Origin: Helianthus annuus
Taxonomy: Eukaryota > Streptophyta > Magnoliopsida > Asterales > Asteraceae
Direction of reading: 5' to 3'
Length of the DNA stretch: 64,000 nucleotides
Assembly (NCBI RefSeq): GCF_002127325.2
Contig: NC_035433.2
Coordinates: 126,963,695-127,027,694, forward strand
Shown: piece by piece, positions 11,512 through 23,133 of the stretch
How positions within the stretch are numbered: position 1 is the first letter of the stretch
Layout of the letters: the number at the start of each line of letters is the position of its first letter
Program-made: the position numbers and the translations under genes
Notes under the pieces: generated by a model
The model's database searches: none
Told to the model about the DNA's origin: nothing
Seen by the model: only the letters and a program-made list of their open reading frames with translations

Positions 11512-13229
11512 ATGGTAAGAACGAAGGAATGAGCGGGAGCTAGTTCATCTTCTTCAAAAGGCAAAGGCAAACAGCCGAAACAACAACCAAAGAAGAGGCA
11601 ATATTTGGGTAGAGTTAGTGAGAGTGAAAGTGAGGAGGAAGAGATGATGGAGTTGGACCCGGCTGACAAGCCACTATGGGAATCGGGTCCTTTAGATGTT
11701 CAGCCGGAGGAGTGGCAGCCGACACTATTTCATGATCGAATGAACCGATTAAAAAACAAGGCTGTTGCGTTTATTTGTGAGAGGGAAGTTAGAGAGGTTT
11801 AGTTTGGGCCGTTTAATGTGTTTGCCCAGTTTCGCGCCTTAGGATGGGAGGCGGCGCCCAGCTGTTATGACAAGGACAATAAAAACTTGTTTATGGACGA
11901 GATTCAAGAATGGATGGCGACTTTACAATGCAACAAGTATGATAGGCCATCGCAGATGAAGTTGACGGGCGAGGTTAATGGGATAAAGGTGGAAATGTCA
12001 TTTGATACACTACGGAAATTGGGGAAATATGACAATCTACCTGCTCGTGATTATATGATCCCTAGCCTTGATGATCTGTTGGTTAAACCGGAGAAGCATC
12101 CGAGGTAGAATGATATGTTAGCGGCTTTGTTCTTGCCCGGTACTTATAGTGGAATCTTGTACCGGAAGAACTTGAAGATTGAAGCAAAATTGCTGCTAAC
12201 GATTTGCATTTTGAATGTCATTCCACGAAGAGGAAATAAGGAACAAGTGAGGTACCCGGAAATATCCGTCCTTTATTCGTTGCTCAATGGGTCTCCTCGC
12301 TTTCCGATTCGGTACTTGATTATGAACCATCTTTGGATTTGCCGTAACAAAGTGGGGAGGAGCATCATCCCATATTGCCGAATTATTATGGGATTGTTGA
12401 AGCAGTTTAAAGCGATCACGTCAGAGGATAGAGGAGCACCGAAAAGGCACAAGCCTTTTGAGATACAAAAGATGGGTATTGGATGGACCTACACTCAATC
12501 GGAAAGATATCACAAGCTTAAATTGCAGGGTCAAAGATGGAGAGCGTTGAAAGTTGATGCAAGGGATCTCATATCGGGTGAAGAGGATGAATCGGAGAGT
12601 GAAGCGGAAGAGCCCCGAGTGGTGACGAGGACTATGCGGATGAGCCTGACGGTGAGAATGTGGATGTGGGCCAAGGGGGCCCAAGTAGGAGATATGGTGG
12701 TGCTTTCTATGACTACACGGAGCGCTCATACGAGCCGGATTGGGCATACGAGGGTACTATGCAAGAGGTTATTGAGAACCAACGTCCCCCGGCACCCGTT
12801 TTTGATTCATGGTCTGGTTCGGAGCGTACTTTCTTTGATCACCAAACGATGATGAGTGCTAGTATGGAGCGAGCCCTAAAGCACAACTTTGACCGAACCG
12901 AATCATGGAACCGTACGCGTGCTTACTCCCATGAGTTAGAGATGAATAACCGATATGAAGATGATCAAGCACGAAGGATGCATGCGGATTGGCATGCAGG
13001 GCGGCCTGTGGTTGTGGATCCACCTCCGGTGGATTATGCGTCTCTACCACTATACGATGGTAGTGTATCGTATCCAACCCCTCCGCTCCATCATTCACAG
13101 TGGCTAGACCCGCGTCAACATCAAGGAGCTTCGCAACAAGGTGGAAGTGGTAGCAGCGCATTTGCTTTCGGAGAACGGAACGAGATGATGTCTTCCATTT
13201 TCGGGCCTCCTCAACCGCGCTACTATTAG
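11512..13229 (+). pseudogene. Element B third ORF (Athila env-like/ORF-1-like region)
   Basis: Athila elements carry an extra ORF after integrase, sometimes called env-like, with unproven function. Here ATG 11512 (MVRTKE, then TGA) continues in frame through a Ser/Glu-rich acidic stretch, ALGWEAAPSCYDKDNKN, and after stops near 11800 and 12106 through NDMLAALFLPGTYSGILYRK and RYLIMNHLWICRNK. This resembles the plant transposon protein domain found in Athila ORFs. A frameshift near 12625 leads to a Pro/Tyr-rich tail ending FGPPQPRYY at 13229. No clear signal peptide or strong transmembrane segment is seen, so an envelope role is not supported. Confidence 0.7.
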
Positions 13230-14477
13230 TCAGGTCGTGCTCCTTCTTGTACATTTGTGAATATTTGTTGGTTTGTTATGTTTATGGTCGGGTGGATGGG
13301 TGGTGTTAGTTTGTGTTGTTATGTTTCGGGTTGGGCGAGTTGGTGGTGTGATGTTTGAAAAAAAATATAAAAAAATATATAAAATGAAAAATACCAAAAA
13401 GAAATTTGTGGTTTGAGTTTATGAACTTTTGGGTGATGTTAAAGAGTTTAAGCCATCACATCTTCTCAAAACCGTACATTGGGGTCAATGTACCCCAAGT
13501 GTGGGGATGGGGAGAAATTTTGAGGTTTTTGAAAAATTTTTAAATCAAGAAAAACAATGTGAGAAGTTGAACACCTTGGACTAACCCCAAATAATGCACC
13601 CTTAATACCCTTTGTTCTTGGTGAGAGTTGAAGCCACACATAAATAAATAATACTTGTCTTTGATGAGAGTGGCAACGGGTGGGGGTGCATTAGAACTTG
13701 TGCCTTAATACGGTTTGAGTCCTTAGTTGAATGTGAATGTAAAAAGGATAAGGGCAATTAGGTAGCCTCGTCTTGGTGAGTGCGAGTGTGGGATTTGGGG
13801 GGTTGGACCTCATTAATTATATATATGAGCATGGTTGCGAGAGGGGCGGGGGTTTGGACATTTAGTTGCCCAATTTTGTGCCTTAAGCCTATCATTTATT
13901 ACCCCTTAGCTAGTTACCTAAAAATTCACCCGACTTGACCCGGTCTTATAGTGTTAGTAGTTTTAGTAGTGTGTAAATATGTTCGATGTTATATTTAAGG
14001 TTTGCTTTGATAGCTTTGAAGGCTTTGATAAAAAAATGGAAAAAGCAATGAAAAAAAGAGATTGATGTTGAGTTATCTTGTATATAGTAGTTAAGTTTGG
14101 TAGTTGTTTGTTTATTTTATTGTGTAATAAAAGACCGGGTTAAGTTTTCGCTACTACATATATATTCCATTTCCTACCCATTCGCCTAGCCTCGTTACAT
14201 CCTTAGAGCCCCTTTGATTTGCATTCATATTTGGCACTTGTAGGAGGAGGACCGATTTAGGTACAAGCCTATAGTTGTGAACCACCCGTTTGCCTTTTGT
14301 GTGTCTAGCTTACAATTGCTAGTGCTTACTTGTTGCCGAGAGGAGAGATTTAGCGAGGGGTGTGTTATTTTGGGTGTTAAGAAAGGGTTAGTAAAAAGAC
14401 AACATGTTTATGCTTGGTTAATGTGATCGCTTGTTTTGAGAATGGTTTTTAAGAGTTGCTTGGGACAAGCAACGGTT
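13230..14477 (+). other. Element B 3' untranslated region
   Basis: About 1.25 kb without coding potential, AT-rich in places. It contains one more AAGTGTGGGGATG tract (13497-13509) identical to the polypurine tract at 14478-14490. Confidence 0.6.
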
Positions 14478-14490
14478 AAGTGTGGGGATG
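14478..14490 (+). other. Element B polypurine tract
   Basis: AAGTGTGGGGATG directly precedes the 3' LTR, the position required for plus-strand primer formation. Confidence 0.8.
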
Positions 14491-15565
14491 TGACGGGTGG
14501 TCCATATGACAACCCTTAATGATGTTAAAGACGAGTTTATCCTTCACTTGATCGCGTAATTATCTTGAATTAGATGACTACAGTTGCTTATGTTTCAGGT
14601 ACACTTTGGAGCTTAAAATGGAGAAAATGCTGCTTTGGATGGATTGGAGTGGAATATTCTTCCATCGTAACACAGGAGAAGTCCATCGTAGCTTTTTGAT
14701 GTCTACCGTAACTTACGGTAGCTACCGTAAGTTACGGTAAAGGTGACGGACAAAAGTGTAACTGCCTCATTAAAACCGTTTTCATGTGCCTTTTCACATG
14801 ATTCACGATTGGAACGTTTTCTCTGCACCTTGGGGGCAAAATTTAGCTTGGGAGATCACTTGGGAACATTTCTAAACATTTGGTTTGTGTTTTCGATTCA
14901 TATGAACATTAATCTTTGTGTGATGATGATGTACCAAGTCATGCGTGGCTAAACTTGTGGGGATCATCCTAGATGTAAGGTTTGCTTTTGAAACACTATG
15001 TTTGTGCTTGAATTTCTAGAATAATGACTTTGAATGTTTGTTTGAGTTATTATGGTGTTTGAATGTTTGTTTGTAAAGTGTTGATTTTTGTTTGATGTTA
15101 ATCTAAACCATACGTTCTTGGTGTCGTTGGCAATCGAGATATCATGGGAGGGATTAGGGTTGGATAATTGTCAATTGATCATCGAGAAACAACCTCGCAT
15201 TTTATAATCCGAGTACTTAGTTCCCTTTCATCACAAACAGATAATCTGACGCGAGCGATGTCTATGTGGTTCTTTCTAGTTAAGCATAAACATTATTGTG
15301 AATTAAAACCTGAAATCTAGGATGGTCGCATGTTCCTAATCTGTTTACAAAACCAATCTATGATTTGCAATTTAATTAGTTAATATTAGTTCTTAAAACC
15401 GAAACAATCAACTCTTGAATTTTAATTTCTGCAATTTTAGTTTAATTGTAGTTTATTCACAAAGCTATAGAATCAACACACTTTTCACAAACTCCCTGTG
15501 CCCATTTACTGCTATCTATTAGTTGTATTTTGGGTTAAATTTGCGTGTACCACGACAGCACGTCA
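14491..15565 (+). repeat. Element B 3' LTR
   Basis: 1075 bp, TGACGGG to CACGTCA, matching 2825-3993. Palindromes at 14705-14719 and 14724-14738 match the 3126-3159 pair. It lacks about 90 bp present in the 5' LTR between GGAGTGGAA and ATATTCTTCC. A short CCCATTT-side deletion near 15500 (loss of the TTCGATA part) is also visible. Confidence 0.95.
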
Positions 15566-15801
15566 ACACCTCCTTCACCCGTGAATTCCATCGGATCACA
15601 GGCTTTGAAGTGTTTGTAGAGGAAAGCAGTTTGCGGCGCTTCCGTCTTACGGTCCTCCGAGGTTCGAGAGTTGCTGAGAGAGTGCACTTGAGCGACAATT
15701 TGAGGAATGACCTTGGCCACAAGCGAGGCAATCCTCTTCTCGGCGCTTCGTTTGGCTCTTCTCCTAACTGTTTGTCTCGAGGTAGGGTCGTTTGAAGACA
15801 T
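15566..15801 (-). pseudogene. gag: Element A gag, N-terminal part
   Basis: On the minus strand the ORF starts at 15801 (MSSNDPTSRQTVRRRAKR) and runs through FLYKHFKACDPMEFTGEGG, the usual start of the Ty3/Gypsy capsid region. It stops being gag at 15566, where the ACACC duplication and the B LTR begin; the following capsid residues lie at 2824 leftward, in the same frame. The basic N-terminus may bind nucleic acid. The gene was intact here before B inserted, though its distal half has stops. Confidence 0.88.
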
Positions 15802-16516
15802 CTAGACAGAGAGAGAGAGATTTGGAGTGAGATTCGATCATAATGATTTTTGAGTTTGCGATGCGATTGAGCGCGATCAAAACTTGTTGTAGGTAGTACA
15901 ATAGATTTCACATAGGAGCCACATAGGAGACCGAGATTCCTAAGTTCCCACAAAATTGATTTGCTGTATATATATAATTAGTTGTAGCTTATACTTGTAC
16001 ACATACATGTCGGTATAGAATGCGCGAGGACGCGTTGAAGGGAGAAAGCGAGAGCGATTAATTAGACATTAGTTTTGTTGTGAACATTCGGTTTTCGTTT
16101 TAGACTGTGATGGCTGTGTGAGTTGTGCGTTTATAAAGCAAGGAGCGAAAATCCATAAATCGAGAAGCGGTAAAGCGTAAAGTTTTAAATCGTAGCCACA
16201 TAGGCGTAAATAAATTTGGTAAAGCGTAAAATCGGCGAATCGTAAGCTAGAAAAATAGATAGAGTGCCTCGGGTGTTTAGGCGTCGACTGCCCAAGGTAA
16301 CCCTACTATACCCAACAAGTTCATGCGCGCGTTGCCCTAGAAGACTTATGCTTCCACTAGGATGCAGCTCATGGCACTCGTCTTCCTAGTCATCGCGTGG
16401 CTCGAGTTATCGTTATAGCCGAGTCCTTGGTGAGAGCTTTTGAAAACCATTTTGTAGAGAGTGGAACAGTTTATTAAGATACGGGTTTCACCCCTGACTT
16501 AATAACTTTGCTCCTA
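15802..16516 (-). other. Element A leader or 5' LTR region (unresolved)
   Basis: Upstream of the minus-strand gag start. It contains a GAGAGAGAGAG run near 15809, TATATATAAT at 15969, and repeated GCGTAAA/GCGAATCG motifs near 16150-16250. No LTR pair or primer site could be fixed. The right border must lie before 16517, where element C coding sequence starts abruptly, so A was probably inserted into C. Confidence 0.4.
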
Positions 16517-19065
16517 GTTGTGATTACCGTGAATTGAATAAAGTCATGATTAAAAATCGGTATCCATTACCAAGAATCGATGATCTGCTCGATCAGTTGC
16601 AAGGAGCTCGATTTTTCTCTAAGATCAATTTACGCTCAGGATATCATCAATTAAAGGTACAGGAAGAGGACATTCCTAAGACCGCATTTAGAACAAGGTA
16701 TGTCCATTATGAATTTACTATCATGCCATTTGGTTTAACCAATGCCCCAGCCGTATTTATGGACATGATTAACCGAATATGTAAGCCATATTTGGATAAA
16801 TTCATAACTGTCTTTATAGATGATATTCTCATTTACTCTAAGAGTAAAGAGGAACATGCAGCGCATCTACATGCACTTTTAAATTTGCTGAGAAAAGAAA
16901 AGCTTTACGCTAAATTTTCAAAATGCGAATTTTGGTTAGAATGGGTGCAATTTCTTGGACATTTAGTTAATCATGAAGGAATTCATGTGGATCCCACAAA
17001 GATTGAGGCAATTACTAAATGGAAAAACCCTAAGTCACCAACCGAGGTTAGAAGTTTCCTAGGATTAGCCGGTTATTATAGAAGATTTATCCGAGATTTT
17101 TCTAGAATAGCCATTCCCTTAACTAAGCTAACCTATAAATCCGTTAAGTTTGAATGTGGACCAAAACAAGAAGAAGCCTTTAGAATTCTTAAGCAGAGAT
17201 TAACCAACGCACCCATACCAGCGTTACCAGAAGGAACAGAAGACTTTGTAGTTTATTGTGACGCTTCTAAGTTAGGTTATGGATGTGTGCTAATGCAACA
17301 TCAAAAGGTTATAGCTTACACCTCTAGACAACTTAAGAATCATGAGGAGAATTATTCAACCCATGATTAAGAATTGGGAGCTATAATTTTTGCTCTTAAG
17401 ATTTGGAGACATTACCTTTACGGTAGTAAGTTGACCATTTTCACCGATCATAAGAGTTTAAGGTATGTTTTCGGGCAAAAGGAGTTGAACATGAGACAAA
17501 GACGTTGGATGGAAATTCTTAGTGATTATGATTGTAATATCCAGTATCATGCAGGAAAAGCAAATGTAGTAGTTGATGCTTTAAGTTGAAAGTATCACGA
17601 AAAGCCAAAAAGAGTGCGTTCTCTTAAATTAAATCTACAAGTAGATTTAAATGAACAGATTAAGAAAGCATAAGAATCAGTGATCAAGGATGATACAGAG
17701 AAATTAAAAGGAATGATTAAGGAATTAGAACAAGGAACAGATGGAATTTGGAGATTCCATAAGAAAAGAATGTGGATACCCAAATTAGGAAACCTACGCC
17801 ACCGTATATTAGATGAAGCCCATAAGTCTAAGTATATGATGCATCCTGGAAACGATAAGATGTATCAGGATTTAAGAAAGAGCTTCTGGTGGATAGGAAT
17901 GAAAAAGGATATAGCAACTTATGTTGCCAAGTGTCTAACCTGTTCACAAGTTAAAGCTGAACATCAAAAGCCCTCAGGTTTATTGCAGCAGTTAGAAATG
18001 CCGGTGTGGAAGTGGGAATTAATAACAATGGATTTTGTTACCAAATTACCCAAGACAAGGAAAGGTAATGATACAATCTGGGTGATTGTAGACAGACTAA
18101 CTAAGTCAGCTTATTTCCTACCAATGAAGGAAACTTTCAATATGGAACAATTAGCTAAGTTATATGTAAATGAAATAGTTTCATTACATGGAATTCCTTT
18201 ATCAGTTGTTTCTGATAGAGATAGCCGTTTTACCTCTCATTTTTGGACAAGTTTCCAAAAAGCAATGGGAACCAAGTTGAATCTAAGCACTGCTTATCAT
18301 CCTCAAACGGACGAACAAAGCGAAAGGACAATTCAGACAATGGAAGATATGCTTAGAGCTTGTGTAATTGATTTCGGAGGTAATTGCGACGCTCACTTAC
18401 CATTAAAAGAATTTTCGTATAATAATAGCTATCATACCAGTATCAATGCTGCACCATTCGAAGCACTTTATGGACGAAAGTGCCGAACTCCAGTCTGTTG
18501 GGCAGAAATTGGAGAAAAGCAACTATCTGGACCAGAAATAGTACAAGAAACAACGGACAAGATCATCCAAGTCAAGGAACGACTAAAAGCAGCACGCGAT
18601 CAACAAAAGAGTTACGCTGACAACAGACGAAAGCCATTGGAATTTCAGGTAGGAGATAAAGTGTTATTAAAAGTTTCTCCTTGGAAAGGAGTAGTCAGAT
18701 TCATAAAAAGGGGAAAGCTAAGCCCCAGGTATGTCGGACCTTTCGAGATTATTAGAAGAATAGGACCTGTAGCCTATCAGCTACAACTGCCAGAAGAAAT
18801 GGCATGAATACATGATGTATTTCATGTATACGATCTCAAAAAGTGCTTAGGTGATGAATCACTGGTAGTACCTCTTAAGGACATAGAGGTAAATGAAAAA
18901 CTTAAATTTGTAGAAAGACCCCTACAAATTAAAGACAGAAAAGTCAAGAATCTTAAACACAAAAGATTGGTATTAGTCAAAGTAAAATGGGGTTCTAAGA
19001 GAGGACCAGAATACACATGGGAGCTTGAATCAGAGATGCAAAGTAAATATCCACACCTGTTCTAG
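16517..19065 (+). pseudogene. pol: Element C pol remnant: RT, RNase H, integrase, chromodomain (chromovirus)
   Basis: This is the 3' part of a Ty3/Gypsy chromovirus pol of Tekay/Del style. It starts abruptly inside RT ([20 protein letters not shown]) and keeps catalytic [11 protein letters not shown]. RNase H follows ([36 protein letters not shown]). INT has [14 protein letters not shown] ... [37 protein letters not shown] and [15 protein letters not shown] (first Gly of the usual motif replaced). The tail is chromodomain-like ([19 protein letters not shown]). In-frame stops lie at 17368, 17587, 17671 and 18805; the frame is otherwise open, so decay was mainly by substitution. Gag, PR and the 5' LTR are missing. 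Confidence 0.92.
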
Positions 19066-19104
19066 TAGACCTCGAGGACGAGTTCTAAAATAAGGTGGGG
19101 AGGA

Positions 19105-20409
19105 TATAACAACCCTCCAAAATTATTTCCGACACCCCTAATATATTTAAAACATCCCTATATGCCTTAAAATACTAATGACCCAAAATATCTTTATATA
19201 ATTAAAAATAAAACAAAACTGGCTACGCGGGGCGCGACAGCTCAAGGTCAGGGCGACACCCTAGCGTGCCACGTGTCAGCATCGTGTCGAGTCTACAACT
19301 AGCGAATCAGCAACCCTAGCCCCTATAACCCTACGTCGCGGGCCGCGAAGGTTAAGCCTTCGGCTTACGTGGGGCGCGACGAAGTACCTGATCATCCCTA
19401 TAAATGGATTCGGTCAACCTCAGTTCCAACTCGCTCAACTTTTCAATTCTCTCTCTAATTTATGTAGTATAAGCATAATATCCGGGCGTAATACCCCCCC
19501 CTAATTAACGAGGTTCTAGCTCGTTGTAAGTATCATAACCCCCGGTTACGTATTAGATACGCTGCCCGATTGATCTAGTGCTCCGTAACGGCTGTCGAGG
19601 TTCTGCCCGACGTAGTCGTTGGAGTTATGTCTCGGGGAGGGTATTACTAATGTAAATATTAGGTTATTATACTAACGCGTGTGCATTGTGTAATTAATAG
19701 ATAATCACTAGGAAATCACAAAGGAAAACCCTAAGATAACAATGTGAGTAATCTCCTTTTTTTGTAAACCTTTTTATAAACTATTTTTACCAAACCTTAA
19801 ATATTTTACAATGTGATTAAGCAGTGATTGAGTCTTTGTATTTCTTCAATTACTGCCGCTATGTTGGGGTTTTGTATACAAAATGTGGAACACGTTACCA
19901 TTGGACAAAGAGTTAGCCAATGTGTAATATGACCCACCAGTCAGAATTGACAGTACTGAATGAGTAATTGTGTAGATATAAACATTGTAATCGCTCTCAA
20001 TACTGTGAAATGATAAAACTCTTCTTGATTAAACTGGGATTCACTCACCAGTATTTCCCACTGACAAAATGTTTTTAAACGCGTTTCAGGTAACAAAATG
20101 TGAAAACCAAATAGAAGCCAGCTGGACAGCACTGAAAGCTTGGAAAAGTGGCTATAAAAGTTACCTAAATAAAGAAGATGTTTTATTTCGATAAAGTTGG
20201 GTTTATCCCTATAAATCAGTTGTAATGAAAACTTGGGTTTATCACAATATATTTATTAATATAAAATATGGTGTTTTACTCTGATAAAATATTTCCTAAC
20301 TACGGTCCTGATGTAAATTTCCGCTGCCAAAATTGATAAACACCGATACCACTGATACTGATCTCGCGGCCGCCCGTTCCCGAGTAGTTAGGGGGCGGGG
20401 GTTGCGACA
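19105..20409 (+). repeat. Element C 3' LTR
   Basis: It starts after the purine-rich AAGGTGGGGAGGA with TATAACAACC (the usual TG changed to TA) and ends GTTGCGACA. Length is about 1305 bp. There is no second copy in the window, so borders rest on the polypurine tract, the terminal CA and similarity of layout to E. Functionally it would hold the polyadenylation region. Confidence 0.75.
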
Positions 20410-22127
20410 TATTGGCTGTTTAAATGAATGTTAAATGGGTTGATTGAAAACACATGGTGGTTTTAAGTATGTATGACACGACACAACATAAATAAATGCA
20501 TGGGGCGGGTCAGGTTTAGGTCTATATATCCACCTTGTAGAGCATTTATATCTCTATATTGACACATATTGTTACATTTTATCAAGTTGCAACTTGTTGT
20601 TTATGTAATTGATTTAGTCGCTACAACAAGCATGGGTCAAGAGAGAGGTCCAATGTTTCGGGGTGCCAACCTTGTCAGCTTTTTTCTTGGACATGCTAAG
20701 AGGAAAGAACTCGGTAGAAGGGGCTAGAGACGAGGGGTCTCTGAACCACCCTTGGACGCTCAACATTAGTGATGAAAAGTATAGAAGAAGGTGGTTATTA
20801 AGACCGACAGTTTAGCTGCAAGAAGCTATATGGTGTTTCGAAGGCCTTGAGCAACTTTCCTTAGTAGCGAGAGCTAGTTGTGCAGACTAGGGTAGCTGCA
20901 AGCGGTTGTTGTGGTGCCTTAGCAACATGAAGCTGCTTTCATTGGCAAATGGTTGCCTCAGCAACACGAAAACCACTTCCTCGGCATGAAGAGAATGAGA
21001 ACTTGGTTCTTAAGTGTGAGAAGTGATGAGATGCCTTGGTTTAGTTCTAGGAAAATGTGATGAGTAAAATGAGGGAATGTCCCCTTTATTTATAAAAGAG
21101 GGAACCTCAAAACCCAGTGGGAATAGTTGTTATGGGTTGGGTTAGTCCAACAAGTCCATCAATATTTTATTGATTAGCATGCTTGAGCTTTATTGTTTTT
21201 GACCCAATATACTATATACGTCATCAAATTTATGTACAACTAAGATCATGATAATGTTGTTCTGGATTGTCACATTTGTTCTGGTAATGTTGAATTTATC
21301 TCAGAAGTGTTAGGTGCTTACTTATTGAATGTTAGTCATATTGTAGCTTTTGAGTCTTGATCATAAACAAATTGCTTTTGTTGATATTTTACTAATCTTC
21401 TTTAGTATGGTGATGCTATCTTACACGACAATATTAGTTCGCATATTATTTGTCATATTATCTCCTTGACACAATTGGTTTCTGATCATCAAAAAAGTGT
21501 TTCTCATATAATATTTCTTGGTTTGAGATATAGTCTAGAGTTGGCGCTCCACTAAAAAACACGATGATTTGTCAGTTTAGTACAAATGTTTGAAACGTTA
21601 TCATTTGGTAATATAGACGGAAGGCTTTTGTTGTGGACTTGTAGAGTGTTTTTGTTACCCGTACTTATATGTTTACTTCTATGATTTTTTTTTTTCAGTT
21701 TTGTAATCTTATAACATCTTGCTATTTTTTCAGTTGTGATAATAAAAGAGGTTCTCGTTGCTATTACAAAATGATTTTTCATTCGGGATGAAATAAATGA
21801 GGAGGAATAAAAAACAAAAAAAAATGGAATGATTTATTGATTAGACCACATATACAAAATGTCAAATGAATAATGCTACAACTTGACGGGTCCCATAAGG
21901 ATTGACAATGAGTTTATGATTAATTCCCATTCCCAATACAAACAAATGGAAAAAGAATCAAGGAATTAAGATGGTCAACACGATAAAATAAAGACCTTAA
22001 TTAGAAGAGTCTTCACAAAGTACACAAAGCATGACAATTCCAAAAGAGCTTTATGTACTTGAAAATAATAAGATTTCACTAATATATATTATGTCTAGCT
22101 AGAAAAATATGATGTTGATACAATACT
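20410..22127. other. Spacer without recognised genes
   Basis: Between the C LTR and the MITE. No ORF above background and no family could be named. Scattered GGTAGCTGCAAG-like words recur near 20810-20960, suggesting an old unrecognised repeat. Confidence 0.5.
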
Positions 22128-22135
22128 TACGTCAA
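22128..22135. repeat. Left target duplication of the MITE (TACGTCAA)
   Basis: Pairs with AACGTCAA at 22598-22605; seven of eight bases match. Eight bases is the hAT-superfamily length. Confidence 0.7.
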
Positions 22136-22597
22136 AGGTGTTAAAAAAATATCCGTATCCAAAAATCCGATCCGAACTTTTCAATATTCGAATCCGAAAT
22201 ATCCAAATATTCGGACATCCGAATTTTCGAATTCGAATTCGGATAGTGATTTTGAAAATTTTCGGATATTTCGGATATTCGAAGTATCCGAAAATTTAAT
22301 TTTTATTTTTTATCGAATATCCGAAAATATCCGAAATATCCTAAAAATATCCGAAAAATATCCAAAACTATCCGAAAAAAATATCCGAATATTTGTGTTT
22401 GGATATCGAAAACTATCCGGAATATCTGGTTCGGAATATTAAAAAAATAATAAAAAAATAAAACTTAAATAAATAATGGATATTCGGATATCCGGTTCAC
22501 TATCTGATTGGATATCCGAAATTTCGGATATCCGATTCGGATAGTGAAATCAGGTATCCGAAAATTTCAGATATCCAAATCGGTTTTGAACATCCCT
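22136..22597. mobile_element. hAT-like MITE made of ATCCGAA/TTCGGAT repeats
   Basis: A 462-bp non-coding element. Its ends are imperfect inverted repeats (left AGGTGTTAAAAAAA; right end reads AGGGATGTTCAAAA on the other strand), and near-identical 8-bp target duplications flank it. Almost the whole interior is degenerate ATCCGAA, ATATCCG and TTCGGATAT words on both strands, so the single strand could fold extensively. No transposase is encoded; movement would need a hAT transposase in trans. Confidence 0.72.
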
Positions 22598-22760
22598 AAC
22601 GTCAATAATGTTTTGAAGTTGATATAATGCAATGTTTAGGCACAATGACGATCATGACGCAACTAATTGCTTTTAGGAGTAGTGTAGACCTATAAATGAC
22701 AAGACAAAATAGGAAAAACAAAACACAAACTTATAAAACCTCTCATAACATGAAAAGTAT

Positions 22761-22936
22761 GTTAGATGGTGGATCTAACATGGGAGAATTGGTGCCGGTT
22801 TGAAATTATTGGATAGTTTATGTAGTTATATGTTGTTGCGTATTCATTGGTGACGTGAATCTTTTGTAAGTTTTTGGTGGGTAGCATCTTGCTACCATTA
22901 ATAAAATAACTTTCTGTCGGTCATTCAAAAAAAAAA
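22761..22936 (+). mobile_element. Short poly(A) retroposon (SINE or LINE 3' end)
   Basis: A 176-bp insert ending in an A-run (from 22927) and flanked by a 14-bp direct repeat AACATGAAAAGTAT at 22747-22760 and 22937-22950. AATAAAATAAC lies shortly before the tail. Poly(A) plus a long target duplication is the mark of target-primed reverse transcription by L1-type machinery. GGTTTGAAA at its start is weakly like a pol III B box, so a decayed SINE and a 5'-truncated LINE are both possible. Confidence 0.8.
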
Positions 22937-23005
22937 AACATGAAAAGTATTTGGATAAGTCCAAACCTCTAAAGAAGTAAAAGTGAAATCAATTAGTGGC
23001 AGACG

Positions 23006-23116
23006 TTGTCCTATAATAGATGAAAATATATTTATATCATATACGCATAGCATAACGGGCATTGTCCTATAATGGATGAAATATATTTTTTTTATCAATA
23101 TCATATATGCATAGCA
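23006..23116. repeat. Imperfect direct repeat of about 50 bp
   Basis: TTGTCCTATAATAGATGAAA...CATAGCA at 23006-23052 is repeated at 23062-23116 with small changes. It directly precedes element D and is non-coding. Confidence 0.6.
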
Positions 23117-23128
23117 ATATGTCTAATG

Positions 23129-23133
23129 AATAT
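23129..23133. repeat. Left target duplication of element D (AATAT)
   Basis: AATAT stands before the 5' LTR and again at 40126-40130 after the 3' LTR. Confidence 0.85.

Larger units (their letters stand above)
2825..15565 (+). mobile_element. Element B: Athila-type Ty3/Gypsy retrotransposon, full length, degenerate
   Basis: This 12.7-kb element has two LTRs, a primer-binding site complementary to the 3' end of tRNA-Asp (typical of Athila), gag, PR, RT, RNase H, INT, and an extra ORF after INT as in Athila elements. RT has the Athila-like FMDDF catalytic motif. Target duplication ACACC flanks it. All genes carry stops and frameshifts, so it cannot make its own proteins. It is inserted in the minus-strand gag of element A. 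The LTRs differ by one large deletion plus scattered changes. Confidence 0.93.

Noticed and set aside
11512..13229. Envelope protein of a retrovirus-like element
   Set aside because: The location fits the env-like ORF of Athila, but I see no signal peptide, cleavage site or firm membrane anchor, so only the neutral name is used.
20410..23128. Host gene in the spacer
   Set aside because: No ORF of useful length, no domain and no exon-like pattern was found; only MITE, retroposon and unclassified sequence.
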